Assembly (NCBI GenBank): GCA_015680905.1
Contig: CM027385.1
Coordinates: 17,986,501-18,050,500, forward strand
Direction: 5' to 3'
Length of the DNA stretch: 64,000 nucleotides
DNA from: Coptis chinensis
Taxonomy: Eukaryota; Streptophyta; Magnoliopsida; Ranunculales; Ranunculaceae
The first letter of the stretch is position 1, and each line of letters begins with the position of its first letter. A model generated the notes under the pieces. It had not been told where the DNA came from, made no database searches, and saw only the letters and a program-made list of their open reading frames with translations. Positions 1 through 10,979 of this stretch are shown here, piece after piece. The position numbers were made by a program, and so were the translations under genes.

Positions 1-1590
1 ATGGAACATTTTTACCCACCCCTAAAAAACGGATGAAATGCTTTCCAAGATTCATTTCTTCCGACCGTAACCCCCTCATGAATCATTTTCTAAGGCTTGG
101 AATCGTTTCACCGACCGCTAATAGAGTGTCCACACCATAACCTAGCAAAAGACACGTTAGTTTGTGCCTTTTTCAAAGGACTTCAACATCACCATAAAGA
201 AGTCCTTGACATAATGAATGGGGGTAGTTTCCTAAGTAAAGGAGCCTCGGAGGCTTATAAATTTTTAGAAGAACAAACTAAACGCAATAACAATTGGGGG
301 GGGAGTGATGATATCCCCCGCTCTGCTAGTTCTTTTTCAACAGTTAAGGCCGCCGGTATGTTTGAGATGAAACCCGACCCAGAACTTAAAAATTTATTCG
401 AATCTCTAACTAAAAAAGTAGAGGCTATTTCTATTCAACAAAAGCCTATTCCCGTCATGAATGTCAACTCCAACCCATGTAATTTCTATTTGAGTCCTGA
501 GCACTCTGACTCCTATTGTCCTCTCGCCTATGAACAACAACAATCAGAGCAAGATAATGTTTGCTCCATTAATAACTATCCTATTCCTAATGCCCCATGG
601 AGACAACATCCCAACTTTAGTTGGCGAAACAATCAACAAGTTACAACTCCAGGGTTTAATAACCAAAATGCTAGGCAAACAAACAACTATAATCAAGCTC
701 CACCTAGGCAAGGACAGGGACAAGGTCGGGAAATTATAATAATTATAACAACCAAAGCGCAACCACGACAAGGTGTAGCACAAGGTCGAGAATAATTATA
801 ATAATTATAATACCAATAGAGGTATCGTTCCGGTTAACAATAGTAACTATCAAAACCCACCCATAAATAATCAACGTGAGATATTTCGGTCGCCACCACG
901 GACTACTACACCTACACAACCGGACCGTATCGACGCCTTTATACAAAGTTACCCAACAACTTTTCCAATCAATGACTCAATCAAACCAACAGATATTACA
1001 ATCCATAAATCGGGGCATACAACAGTTAGCCCAAGAGAAAGCCCAACCAAAAGGCGTGTTTCCGGACAAAAGCGATACAAAACCCTAAAACAACAAACAC
1101 GACCTTTGAGGTAAACGGTAATACTAGTACGGAAAACGACTATAGTAGGTGACCTGAATGCCATCACCACTCTCCGCTCTGGAAAGGTGGTTGATAACAA
1201 AGTAACTATGCCTATAGTTACCGCGTCGATACTCCTACACGGATATCGAACTAGATACCGACATAGAAACTGAAGAACCTACCACTGTAGAGGTACCAGT
1301 TAAACCACAACCTAAGAAACAGAAAGCCAAGGTTACACATCAAGTCGAGCCATACGCTAAATATAGAGCGAAACCACCATTCCCTCAAAAATTAGCCATG
1401 CTAACCAGGGATACCAACCGAGGAGATTAGGAACGTTTTCAAAAATCTAACGATAAACCTTCCTTTTCTCGAAGCTATTAAAAAGCTTCCCTAATCACGC
1501 TAAGTTTCTTAAAGAGTTGTGCACTACTAGGCGTAAGACCAACATACCTAAAGACGCCTTTTAACTGAACAATTCCCAACTTTATCCGAA
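1..1590 (+). pseudogene. gag of element A (broken)
   Basis: The main open piece is 97-795, with further pieces near 876-1088 and in the 1300-1590 region in shifted frames. Gag packages element RNA into virus-like particles. The frame matches gag of D and E, including a conserved block around 'MNGGSFLSKGASEAYKFLEE' and a Q/N/G-rich tail. The zinc knuckle, intact in E as CX2CX4HX4C, is damaged: the second Cys reads Tyr in 'CNFYLSPEHSDSYC'. The coding order continues into the protease with several frameshifts, so no functional product is expected. The N-terminal part lies outside the window. Confidence 0.75.
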
Positions 1591-1637
1591 AATAATGGAA
1601 TTGTTAAGTACAAGGACCACAATCGCCCCATCGTAAA

Positions 1638-2579
1638 ATGCACCTTAGGAGATTCCCACACGGCGACGACGCTTTATTAGACACGGGGGAAGTGTTAACT
1701 TACTCCCCGTATTACTTGTATAAACAAATAGGTCTACAGGAAATGCAACCTACAAAAATAATGTTGCAATTAGCGGACAGGTCTATTAAGTATCCTAAGG
1801 GTGTAGTGGAAAATGTGCTTGTTAAGGTTCAGGAGTTCTACTATCCTGCTGATTTTGTTATCCTCGATACAGAAGTCGCTAATGACTCTGTACCGGTCAT
1901 CTTAGGACGCCCCTTTTTAGCAACTGCCAACGCACTTATTAATTGCCGCGATGGTAAGATGTCCTTATCTTTTGGCCATCTCACAGTTGAGGTAAATGTT
2001 TTTAAAATGATGAAACAGTTACCAGATTCGTCTATAGATGGGGAGGTTAGCATGATCGAGAGCTTAGCTCAAGATTATTTTAACAACACGTTTCCTGAAA
2101 ACAATATGTACAAATTCATTTCTTTTGGAAAGTCAGATTTTGTAAATGACTCATACTTAGAGGAAGTCAACACCATCCTTGAGTCCACACCAATTGTAGA
2201 CACTTCGGTTGCTCCACATATTGAGTATGAAGACTTGCTACCCAAGCAAGTATTCATTATGCAAAATGAGGACCCCGACGAAACATCTATTGATTTTCCT
2301 TCCACCCCAGTGCTTAAACCCCTTCCCCCAGAATTAAAATATATACAACTTGATCCGGATGGTAATCATCCGGTAATTATATCTTCTCTGTTATCTAAGA
2401 ATGAAGAGACAAGTTTAATCCGGGTGATTAGGGAACATCGTTCAGCGATTGGTTGGTCCCTAGCTGACATTAAGGGAATTGACCCTAAGGTTTGCACTCA
2501 TCGTATCCATTTGGAGGATAACGCGAAGACTTCGAACCTCAACCGTCAGCTTGAACCCCGCCATGAAAGAGGTGGTTAG
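1638..2579 (+). pseudogene. Retropepsin-like protease plus linker, element A
   Basis: This 313-codon open piece carries an aspartic protease that would process Gag-Pol. The active-site triad reads D-T-G at residues 15-17 ('ALLDTGEV'). The equivalents in E and D read DLGAN and DLGAS, so the local sequence here is altered after the G. The second family hallmark, 'VILGRPFLATANALINC', follows ~90 residues later. After the protease is an acidic linker, then 'SALIREHRSAIGWS..DIKGIDP'-like sequence leading into the RT domain ('IREHRSAIGWSLADIKGIDP'). The frame breaks just before 'PAMKEVVREEV', which continues in another frame from 2479. Confidence 0.8.
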
Positions 2580-3967
2580 GGAAGAAGTCTTACGATTACT
2601 CGATGTGGGTATCATATACCCAATCTCTGATAGCGAATGGGTCAGCCCCATTCATGTAGTTCCTAAGAAATCGGGAGTTACCATGGTACGTAACGAGAAT
2701 GGTGACTATGTTGTCACACAAGGTCCCATGAAATGGAGGATCTGTATTGATTACAAACGGTTAAATGTTATGACACGAAAGGATCACTTCCCTTTACCCT
2801 TTATAGATCAAATGCTCGAACGCCTAGCTGGTCATGCTTTTTATTGTTTTCTGGATGGCTACTCAGGCTATTTTCAGATTATCATTGATATTAATGACCA
2901 AGAAAAGACCACCTTCACATGTCCCTTTGGAACGTATGCCTATAAACGAATGCCTTTTGGCCTTTGTAATGCTCCTGGTACCTTCTAGCGGTGTATGTTT
3001 CATATATTTAGTGACATGGTAGAGCGCTTTATGGAAGTTTTCATGGATGATTTTTCTATCTATGGAGACTCCTTCACAGACTGTTTGTCTAACCTGTCTA
3101 AGGTTTTGACACGGTGCGAAGAAAAGAGCCTCGTTTTAAACTGGGAAAAGTGTCATTTCATGGTGAAAAAGGGCATAGTACTAGGTCACATTGTATCTAG
3201 TGATGGCATCGAAGTAGATAAGGCCAAACTAGATAAGATAGCGACTCTACCTAAACCACGGACTGTCCGTGATATTAGAGCCTTTCTAGGCCATGCATGT
3301 TTTTATAGGCGATTTATCAAAGACTTCTCGAAAATAGCTAGGCCTTTAACTAATCTGCTTTTGAAAGATGCAATCTTTGATTTTAATTTTAACTGTGACG
3401 CGAGGCTTTTGAAACTTTAAAAGCCATACCTCTAACCATCTGCACCCCATTATACAACCTCCGATTGGTCTAAACCTTTCAAGTCATGTGTGATGCTAGT
3501 GAATATCACAGTTGTGCGATCTTGGGACAAAAACTAGATAATAAGTCCACCGTTATTTATTATGCTAGCAAAACCTTAAACGATGCTCAACGGAATTATT
3601 CAACTACCGAAAAAGAATTCTTAGCTGTCATTTATGCTTTAGATAAGTTTAGATCCTTATTTGGTTGGTTCTAAAACTTTAGTTTACACGACCATGCAGC
3701 CTTAAGTACCTTCTTGCAAAGAAGGATGCTAAGGAGATTAATCCGATGGATCCTTCTCCGCAAGAGTTCACATTAGAAATAAAGGACAAAAGAGGGTCGA
3801 AAAACGTGGTTGCCGACCACTTATCTAGACTCACAAACAACGATCAGACTGATTCTGAGTCCATACCAGACTCTTTTCCTGATGAGCATCTGTATGCCAT
3901 TTTTTTAGCACCATGGTATGCTGACATTGTCAATTATTTAGCGGCCGATGTTATGCCTTATAATTGA
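2479..3967 (+). pseudogene. Reverse transcriptase and RNase H, element A
   Basis: The RT/RNase H segment is spread over four open pieces: 2479-2988, 2995-3420, 3486-3674 and 3746-3967. RT motifs visible are 'WRICIDYKRLN', 'CFLDGYSGYFQI', 'TFTCPFGTYAYKRMPFGLCNAP' and the catalytic box 'FMDDFSIYG' (YxDD-type, near 3040-3065). A stop lies directly after 'NAPGTF' at 2986-2988. RNase H is recognised from 'VIYYASKTLNDAQRNYSTTEKE' and a 'VADHLSRL' motif that ends the domain. RT copies element RNA to DNA and RNase H removes the RNA strand. At least three frameshifts make it inactive. Order and spacing match D and E. Confidence 0.85.
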
Positions 3968-3991
3968 TCAAGAAATGAACGTAAGAAGTTC

Positions 3992-5206
3992 TTGGCCAGA
4001 GTTAAGTTATACTACTGGGATGAGCCCTATCTTTTTAAGTATTGTGCGGATCAGATTATTCGTCGTTGTATTCCCCAGTGGGAATACAATGAAGTTCTAT
4101 CGTTCTGCCATGACAAAGAGTGTGGTGGCCATTTTAGTGGGATGAAAACAGCCGCTAAAGTTCTTCAATGTGGATTTTATTGGCCTACCCTTTTTAAGGA
4201 TGCCCAAGTGCATTGCAAGACGTGTATTCGTTGCCAACAACTTGGGAGAATCACAAAACGTAATATGATGCCATTAAATCCAATCTTAATAGTAGAAATT
4301 TTTGATGTTTGGGGCATTGATTTCATGGGTCCTTTCCCGGTTTCCCACGGTTTCATTTATATTCTAGTTGCCGTGGACTACGTGTCAAAATGGATCGAGG
4401 CCCTAGCTTGCCGTAGCAATGACCATAAGACCGTTGTATTTTTTATTAAAGAATATATTTTCTGTCGGTTTGGCATTCCTAAAGCCATCATTAGTGATGG
4501 TGGAACACATTTTTGCAACAGAGTGGTTGCATCCCTAGTGAAAAAGTATGGAGTTACACACAAAGTAGCAACTCCTTATCATCCACAAACTAGCGGACAA
4601 GTAGAAGTTTCTAATAGGGAAATCAAAAAGATTTTAGAAACAACCGGTAAACCCGATAGGAAAGACTGGTCAAAGCGTCTATCGGATGCCTTATGGGCGT
4701 ATCGAACTGCTTTCAAAACTCCTATCGGTATGTCTCCCTTTAGACTTGTATTTGGGAAACCATGTCATTTTCCCGTTGAATTAGAGCACCGTGCTCTGTG
4801 GGCTATAAAAAGCCTTAACTTCAATATTGATGAGGCAGGTGTCAAACGCAAGTTGCAATTGAATGAGCTTGAAGAAATCCGTAGCGATTCGTACGATCTC
4901 GCGAAGGATTATAAAGCTAACATGAAACGTGTTCATGATAAGAATATCTTGCGCAAAGAGTTTGTGGTCGGACAAAAGGTTTTGCTTTACAACTCCCGTC
5001 TACATGTTTTCCCAGGCAAACTAAAAACCCGTTGGTCTGGCCCTTTTCTGGTTACTGAAGTCACCCCTTACGGGGCAATCACCTTGGTAAATCCAAATGA
5101 CAACAGTACCTTTCAAGTTAATGGTCAACGGTTAAAATATTTTCACGAACTTCTGTCCCCTGATGTAGAGGAAGTCCTTTTACAGGACCCTGTCTATGAG
5201 GACTGA
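3992..5206 (+). CDS. Integrase, element A (404-codon open frame)
   Basis: This is the only pol domain of A still fully open. It inserts element DNA into the genome. An N-terminal zinc-binding region is visible (H40, H47, C78, C81 in this numbering, around '[10 protein letters not shown]' and 'CIRCQQLG'). The D,D35E core is intact: D110 ('WGIDFMG'), D169 ('IISDGG') and E205 ('GQVEVSNRE'), with exactly 35 residues between the last two. The C-terminal part has '[19 protein letters not shown]' and ends 'LLQDPVYED'. The true protein would be a cleavage product of a polyprotein, so the ATG at 3992 is only the first in-frame Met after upstream breaks. Confidence 0.9.
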   Translation: MARVKLYYWDEPYLFKYCADQIIRRCIPQWEYNEVLSFCHDKECGGHFSGMKTAAKVLQCGFYWPTLFKDAQVHCKTCIRCQQLGRITKRNMMPLNPILIVEIFDVWGIDFMGPFPVSHGFIYILVAVDYVSKWIEALACRSNDHKTVVFFIKEYIFCRFGIPKAIISDGGTHFCNRVVASLVKKYGVTHKVATPYHPQTSGQVEVSNREIKKILETTGKPDRKDWSKRLSDALWAYRTAFKTPIGMSPFRLVFGKPCHFPVELEHRALWAIKSLNFNIDEAGVKRKLQLNELEEIRSDSYDLAKDYKANMKRVHDKNILRKEFVVGQKVLLYNSRLHVFPGKLKTRWSGPFLVTEVTPYGAITLVNPNDNSTFQVNGQRLKYFHELLSPDVEEVLLQDPVYED

Positions 5207-6217
5207 CCCTTGTCAATTGGTGTACTTACTTTCATTTCCATATACTGATAAGTACACCATTCAGGTAACCGGGCCCTCCCTATGGAGTGTATGGCTGTAA
5301 GTACCGGATCCTAAGTCCACAGTTCACATAATTCACGTTTTCCACTTTTGCATGTTTTCTCGGTTTTTGAGTCATGTTCCTCTATGGAGTGAATTATGTA
5401 TTTATCGTTTTTCGTGTTTCTTATAATAAACAAATAAAATTAAAATTAAAATTTCTAAAATCATAGAAATAGCAATCCAACAAGTCTTGGGAATCTGACA
5501 GTAAACGACCCACGTTGTAAACAAATTTTGTGTTTAAAAATTTGTTTGGGGGTGGGCAGTCGATCTTTCCATCGGGATTGCTCGAACTTTCCATTGGTTT
5601 TGTTTAGGCCCATTAGTTCAATTGGGTTGACGTAATCTAAACTTGGATTTCCTTCGTTCGCATAACTTACGTCACACACGCACTTCGAGGCGTCCTTCCA
5701 CCCTCTTATACGTCACCCATGGTTGGAATTGAGTGTTTTATGGATCATTGGTTTGGAAATTCTCTACTGATCATTTCCATAACTCATTCGCAAAAATCGG
5801 ACCAGTAACGAAGCGGAAATTTAGTTTGAAGTCGCGCTTAAAAATCGACAAAAGTCGAAAAATCGAATTGGGCTTGCGCCCAACTTCGCGATAAGACCTA
5901 CCCGTCTCCTCCTTTCCACAAAAATGCACAATCGCTTTCTTCATCTTCTCAAACCGCTTTTCACAAATTTAAATTAAACCCTAGCAACCAAAATAAAAAA
6001 AAAAAAAAAAAATAGAATATATCAAAATAGGAACACCACCCATATATATTGTGTAACACCAACACCAATCTCCCACACAATCTCCAACCGTTTCCATCAA
6101 GCAAACACCCAACAATTCAAGTCTCCAACCTCCACCATACCCACCACCATCGTTTTTTAGGAAGTTTTCATCAAACTCGTCTCCTCCACCTTATACAAAC
6201 CTAAAAACAGAAACTTC
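5207..6217 (+). other. Post-integrase noncoding spacer of element A, with PPT-like motif
   Basis: About 1 kb without a convincing frame separates integrase from ORF2. It contains a PPT-like tract at 5541-5557 (TTTGTTTGGGGGTGGG), a short A-run near 5995-6010, and a CA/AC-rich leader just before ORF2. The same spacer with the same G-tract is present in C (about 18562-19601) and D (38180-39175). It could be an untranslated leader for ORF2 on a subgenomic or spliced RNA, but no splice evidence is available. Confidence 0.6.
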
Positions 6218-7386
6218 ATGGCGCTACGACGTAGAATTTTGCCGAAAACGCCGTTTGCTCCCCGATAGCAGTTTTAAGCCATTTTATGACGCCGGAGATG
6301 TTCAAGAGACATTGGACGCGGCTGTGGTACTCAACCGAGGAGTTCTATCACTATGATTTGGTAGAACAGTTTTATAAAAAGCGAGAATTGGAAGGGGATA
6401 GGATTTTCATAAAGTTAGGAGGAACGCTGAGAGAAGTAACGCCGCCGTTGTTAGTTGAACTGTTAGGAATTACGGCAGAAGCAACCTAGTAACGAAATTC
6501 AGGAACCCCAAATATCTTGGAGTTCCCGCTTTGATGAAGGATACCGTCGTGGAGGGTGAATACAATCCGACATCCCATTCGTCCGCCCAGACCACCACGA
6601 ACCAATCAATCAACCGGTTGTAGCTCGATTGGTAGGAATGTCCTCGAAAAAGACAAAGTCAATGATATCGGCCTGCAATGTCTGCGATGACGTCTCTCGG
6701 ATATTGCAAACAAAGAAGTATAATTTCTGTATCCTCGATTTAATGTTTAATGTGATTCGAGGAGTGGGGAAGAGTTTAGCGCCTCTTCCCGTATTGATCA
6801 CTAAGATCATGCTCTCCTTCTTAGAGCTGTCGCAAGATCTGCTCCTATTAAGATCAAATTGCATTCTAATGCAAGTATCTATACGGATTGCATCCAAGAG
6901 ACTTGGCCGTTGTCTGAAGAAAAAATGGATGAGTCGGAGGATGAAAGGGAAGATATGACATGGATGGATGAAGATGCATTAGAGAAGTGTAATTCTAATG
7001 TAGATCGCATGCAAGCGTTGCAAACTGCCTTGCGGTGCGTTTATGGTATTTGTGGAGATATCCGAAATAGACAGATAGTAGTTCAAAAGAAGCAAGGGAA
7101 CCTTCAGAGGAGATTTGAAATACTCGAAGGGGTTCTGGACAATATCTTGTATAACATGGAGACTATCCACCAGCAACAACAAACCCAGTATGCAGTACTC
7201 GGTACTGAGATGGAAGCCCAACGCTTGTTCCGAATAGAGATGCTACGACGCATGCCACCCGTGGAGGACTCTGTTTCAGCCGAGTCCGACAGGCATGAGC
7301 GTCGTCGCCGAAGGACAGATGGTTCAAGCCATTCTCCATCCCAGAGCCAATCTCCATCTCAGGGTCCATCATCATCACAAAACTAG
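6218..7386 (+). pseudogene. ORF2 of element A: extra 3' gene of unknown function
   Basis: The start is placed at ATG 6218, by comparison with C (ATG 19602), because both begin 'MAL' right after a CA-rich leader. Recognisable pieces are 6286-6489 ('FYHYDLVEQFYKKRELEGDRIF'), 6629-6958 and 6859-7386. The latter carries 'LRCVYGICGDIRNRQIVVQK', a probable coiled-coil stretch, the conserved 'RIEMLRRMPPVEDSVSAES', a basic HERRRRR patch and an S/P/Q-rich tail of SPSQ repeats. It is broken by frameshifts and stops after 'ITAEAT' and in the middle third. I do not recognise the family. Athila elements often have a gene in this place called env-like, but I see no signal peptide or clear membrane anchor. 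Confidence 0.6.
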
Positions 7387-8253
7387 GTGCTCACCCGGTT
7401 GGAGTTATTTGTTATTTCATAATTTCGTTTTATTAGAAGGATTTTAATTCAAGAGTTAAAATTTAAATACTAATGTGTTTATTTAATGTTGTTTGGATTT
7501 ATATTTTATTTTATTTTTTAATATAATTGGTTATTTTCGAAAGTATTTGCTTGTTTTATCATTTATCCCACCTTCCCGACTTTGTTTGGGGTGGAAATAT
7601 TTTGACCAAGCATAAGTCGTTATATGATCATATATATGTTAAGTTGTCTTGGAGGAAAGGTTGATAATTTGGCCGATATCGGCATATCTATGTCTTGTGT
7701 GGTGGTAGCATGAAATCTAGGAGAGTTTAGAAGTTCCTATTCTAAATCCAGTATGAAAGATACCAGGATTTTTAGGAAATCATGAAAACGGCTTGTTTCC
7801 GTTTACGGTTTTGGGAATTTTCCTATTTCCGGAAATTGCCTTCAAACAAATAGGGAACTTCCCGATTCGTTTTGGAAGCTCCTAACCTATTTAAACTCCA
7901 TCCTTTCTACACTAACAAACCACAATACATCCCACCATCATCCCGCACCTTCCACTCCAAGTTTTCTTTCTTTTTCATCTAAACTCCGGTTTCGGTACCC
8001 TTGAGCGCGCCTTTGTCTGCGCATTTTACTTTTTGAAAATTTTGTCCGGCGCGACCGCCCTCAGCTCATTGGACCTAAGCCGACCAGCCCTCATACCAAA
8101 AGCGACCAGCGCCATAACACTGTAATCGCATTTACACAAGAGCGACAGCCTACCTGCACACGCTCGGTTTCACGGTTTCGTGGAACGCGGAAATTTCCAA
8201 TTTTCAGACGGTCATTCCAGGGATTTTGTGAAACTATTCAAAGAGTTATTGTG
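7387..8253 (+). promoter_or_regulatory. Spacer between ORF2 and ORF3 with PPT-like tract and GC-rich leader
   Basis: This holds a second PPT-like motif at 7581-7596 (TTTGTTTGGGGTGG), then a stretch resembling an upstream leader. The GC-rich block at about 8000-8175 (CGCGCC, GCGACC and GCGACAG words) resembles the 5' leader of D at about 32085-32260, and similar blocks precede ORF3 in C and D. The wording 'regulatory' is inference from position and recurrence; no promoter element was proven. Confidence 0.4.
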
Positions 8254-9174
8254 ATGACATCTCCTATAGTCATACCTGAACAGTCTTTCAAAGATGTGTT
8301 GGGCACCGAGACCTATGGACACTGGTTCCGACAAAAGAATCCTGCTTGAGTTAGGATGGCGTCATCTATCGGTAAGTGATGACGATTCATATTCACCACA
8401 ACTTCTTGCTTATTTCTATGACCACGTCAAATTCTATTGTAATCGGGATGGAGATCAAGAATTCTCCGTCGTGTCGATGACCGCGACACATGAATTCAAT
8501 AAAAATTTGGTTGCCTTAGTTTTAGGAATACCAATACGATCATGTTCACACATGGGCATATATGACTGATAATGCATATCTTTATGATTATACATATTTC
8601 CATGATTTTTATGGGGGAGGGGTCTTTCGAGTAATGGACCAAGGGCGATATAGCATTGCCCTTGGTAGCCTTTCCTTAAACGTAGGCACCACCATGTTAT
8701 TCATCCTGATGAATATTTTGGGGGAATGGCAGTTCACTTCTGCAAACAGTACTGCTGGTGACATTTTCCTCGCTTTAGCTGAGGGACGTCGCCGCTATGA
8801 CATTCCCCGAGTTTTGGTCACTAGTCTTAAGAGAGCCCAAACCATGAGGCATAAGTATCTTCTTATGCCTGTGTTGGTAAGCCGCATCATGCGTAGTTGT
8901 TTACCTGTATTCTGTGCACAATTCATAGATTGGAAAAGGGTTGAAGTCATGAGACCCACCAATAGGAGTGGTTAAGCTCATTCGCGAATAATGACTTAGG
9001 CTGGGATGGCGGTGTGCAGACCTCATTTGGTCGCCCGTACATCCCATCGAACATAATAACACTTAACAGGTTAGCATTAGTGGATGATAAATGGCGGCAA
9101 GCTTGGCAAGTTATAATGGACTGGCGGGGATCGCGAAGGAACCTCATATCTTTAATGAGGAGGAGGATGCTTAA
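8254..9174 (+). pseudogene. ORF3 of element A: second extra gene of unknown function
   Basis: Start chosen at ATG 8254 ('MTSPIVIPEQSFKDVLGTE'), conserved in C (21613) and D (40745). Visible conserved blocks are 'TYGHWF', 'DDSYSPQLLAYFYDHVKFYC', 'TDNAYLYDYTYFHDFYGGG', 'MDQGRYSIALGSLSLNVG', 'TTMLFILMNILGEWQF', 'LALAEGRRRYDIPRV' and 'VLVSRIMRSCLPVFC'. The end near 9174 is set by the E/D-rich tail just before the stop, as in D ('HLFNEEEDV'). The open pieces are 8294-8569 and 8562-8975. The only hydrophobic run is short, so it is not convincingly a membrane protein. Family not recognised. Confidence 0.6.
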
Positions 9175-10979
9175 AAGGAGATAAGGTAAGTTTTAGTTTT
9201 GTTAGTGTTTGCTTATGTACCAAGCAATTTAATTAACCCCATAATGGGTTAGAGTTGCGTCGGTTTTATTCCTATATTAGTATGTTCTAACTTTGTTTTG
9301 CGGATGTTCCTGAATTTCACACGCGTTTCCATGGTATTTTTCCTACCCTCTTTATTTAATACTTTGAAGACAAAGCATGATTCTTGTTTGGGGGGCATAG
9401 AAACACGTGTAATTAAGGCATCTGTTAGGATAGAGTATGTATAATATGCATTTTTTTTTTCAAAAAAAATAATAATAATAAATAAATAAATAAATAAATA
9501 AGTTTATGCTATACACTTAGGAATATTGGTATTGTTTTCTTTCTCTATGCTCTTAACAATCTAGAAGTCTCAATGAAGCTTTTGCATCATAATAATTGTT
9601 AGAAACTTAGGTTAATATGTAGGTAATAATCTTTGCATCTATCTATAAATATATTACATGAGTATCTATGGTTGTTAGCGATAAGTTTAAAATCTAGGCT
9701 AGAGTACTTATTCTACAAATCCTGTGAGAATATAGCCTAAAAGCCTTATATGAGCAAAACATTTGAGAAATGACACAAGGGAGAAGTAAAATCCGGATAG
9801 AGAAATCACACGCGTCCCACTTGTTTGATCACTATGTCATATCCTAAAAGTGAGAATTTAGGCCCTCTTTGGATCTATATAGCCAGAAATTCAAACCTAT
9901 GAATTATTTTCCGCTAGTCGCCCCTCTCGAGCCTTTCCTTAGCCTTCCATGAACCACAATTCCTTTACCACCTTACAAAAACAAAAAAAATAAAAAAAAT
10001 ATATATAAATCAACCTACCCAATTTAGAATAAGTCCGAGAATAGAATGAGGAAGAAAGAAGAAGAGAAAAACTTGTGTAAACAAAAATTAGTTAGTTGCT
10101 TGAGAAAAAAAAGAAAAGAAGTTTCCATCCAAAAAAAAAAAAAAAAAATTAAATAAAATAAAAAAAACTTAAAAAAAAAAAAAGGGAGTCAAAAAAGAAA
10201 AAAAAAAAAAAATATGGCTAAGGATGGAAACAAAGTGTAAAAGCAAAAAGTAAATAACAATGTTTTCTCTAGTTACATAATATGAAGACTATATTATCTC
10301 AGACTTCTCCTTTTGAATATCCATTTTCTTCCTTCTTAAACCATCTCCTAATCCCCGAAACACCTAATAAAGACCTCTAGCTCAATTAGGAATATGTTAG
10401 TGTGATAGTAAGTGGCAGATGTGTTTGATCGACTCCGACTTCCTTGTGTGTCATTGAGATTGTAAGGTAAAGTGTGCCCACTGTGCACTAGAGTAGCGAA
10501 ACTTGAGTGGAAAAATCAGTGGTTTTGTCTTGACTATTATTGTGAGAACCTACTTAAGGGGCGCTATTCCGAAGTTTCAGAAACGGATCTGCTAGGCAAT
10601 TTCATAGTATTACTCATTGTATATATGTTTATTATAGATGATTGATTATTATGCATCTATTAGCTTAGGTTTTGACTTGGTTATTCTTGTTCATTTGCTA
10701 GTGAGATGTATAGATAGTTTGGACATGAATAAGGAAACAATAGTTTTATTTCTTAGTCGTTGTAGTATAGATGAAGTTTGTGAGTACCTTCACTGGAAAA
10801 AAATCTCACGAGGCTATAACTCGTCCACTAGGGAATTCCTAGTGGTTTAAGGCCTTGTTGCATATGGTCAATGCAATCGCACTCAGCGAAACGAGAGTAG
10901 ATAGAACTCCATTTTTGGTCACTTATTCTAATTTCTCATCTTTGCTTGAGGACAAGCAAAATGCTGTTTGGGGGTGGTT
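9175..10979 (+). other. Conserved 3' noncoding block of element A, ending in the PPT
   Basis: About 1.8 kb with no real gene. It includes a third PPT-like tract at 9383-9397 after 'GAAGACAAAGCATG', AT microsatellite at about 9465-9500, A-rich stretches at 10125-10215, and the real PPT at 10965-10979 preceded by 'TTGAGGACAAGCAAAATGC'. The same block occurs almost word for word in B (about 13250-14989), C (22540-24339) and D (41660-43476). Plus-strand DNA synthesis would start at the final PPT, directly next to the LTR. Confidence 0.75.

Larger units (their letters stand above)
1..10979 (+). mobile_element. Element A: Athila-like Ty3/gypsy retrotransposon, internal region (5' end outside window)
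   Basis: This is the internal part of a long Ty3/gypsy retrotransposon entering the window inside gag; base 1 corresponds to about 32953 in complete copy D. The order is gag, protease, reverse transcriptase, RNase H, integrase, then two extra genes and a 3' noncoding block, ending at a PPT (10965-10979) against LTR1. Integrase last in pol places it in Ty3/gypsy. Assignment to the Athila side of the Tat/Athila clade rests on the tRNA-Asp type PBS in sister copies, ~1.5 kb LTRs, ~14.5 kb full length and extra 3' genes. Only integrase remains a long open frame. Its 5' LTR is not in the window. Confidence 0.85.

Noticed and set aside
6218..9174. Calling ORF2 or ORF3 a retroviral envelope
   Set aside because: No signal peptide, no transmembrane anchor and no cleavage motif could be seen; position alone is not enough.
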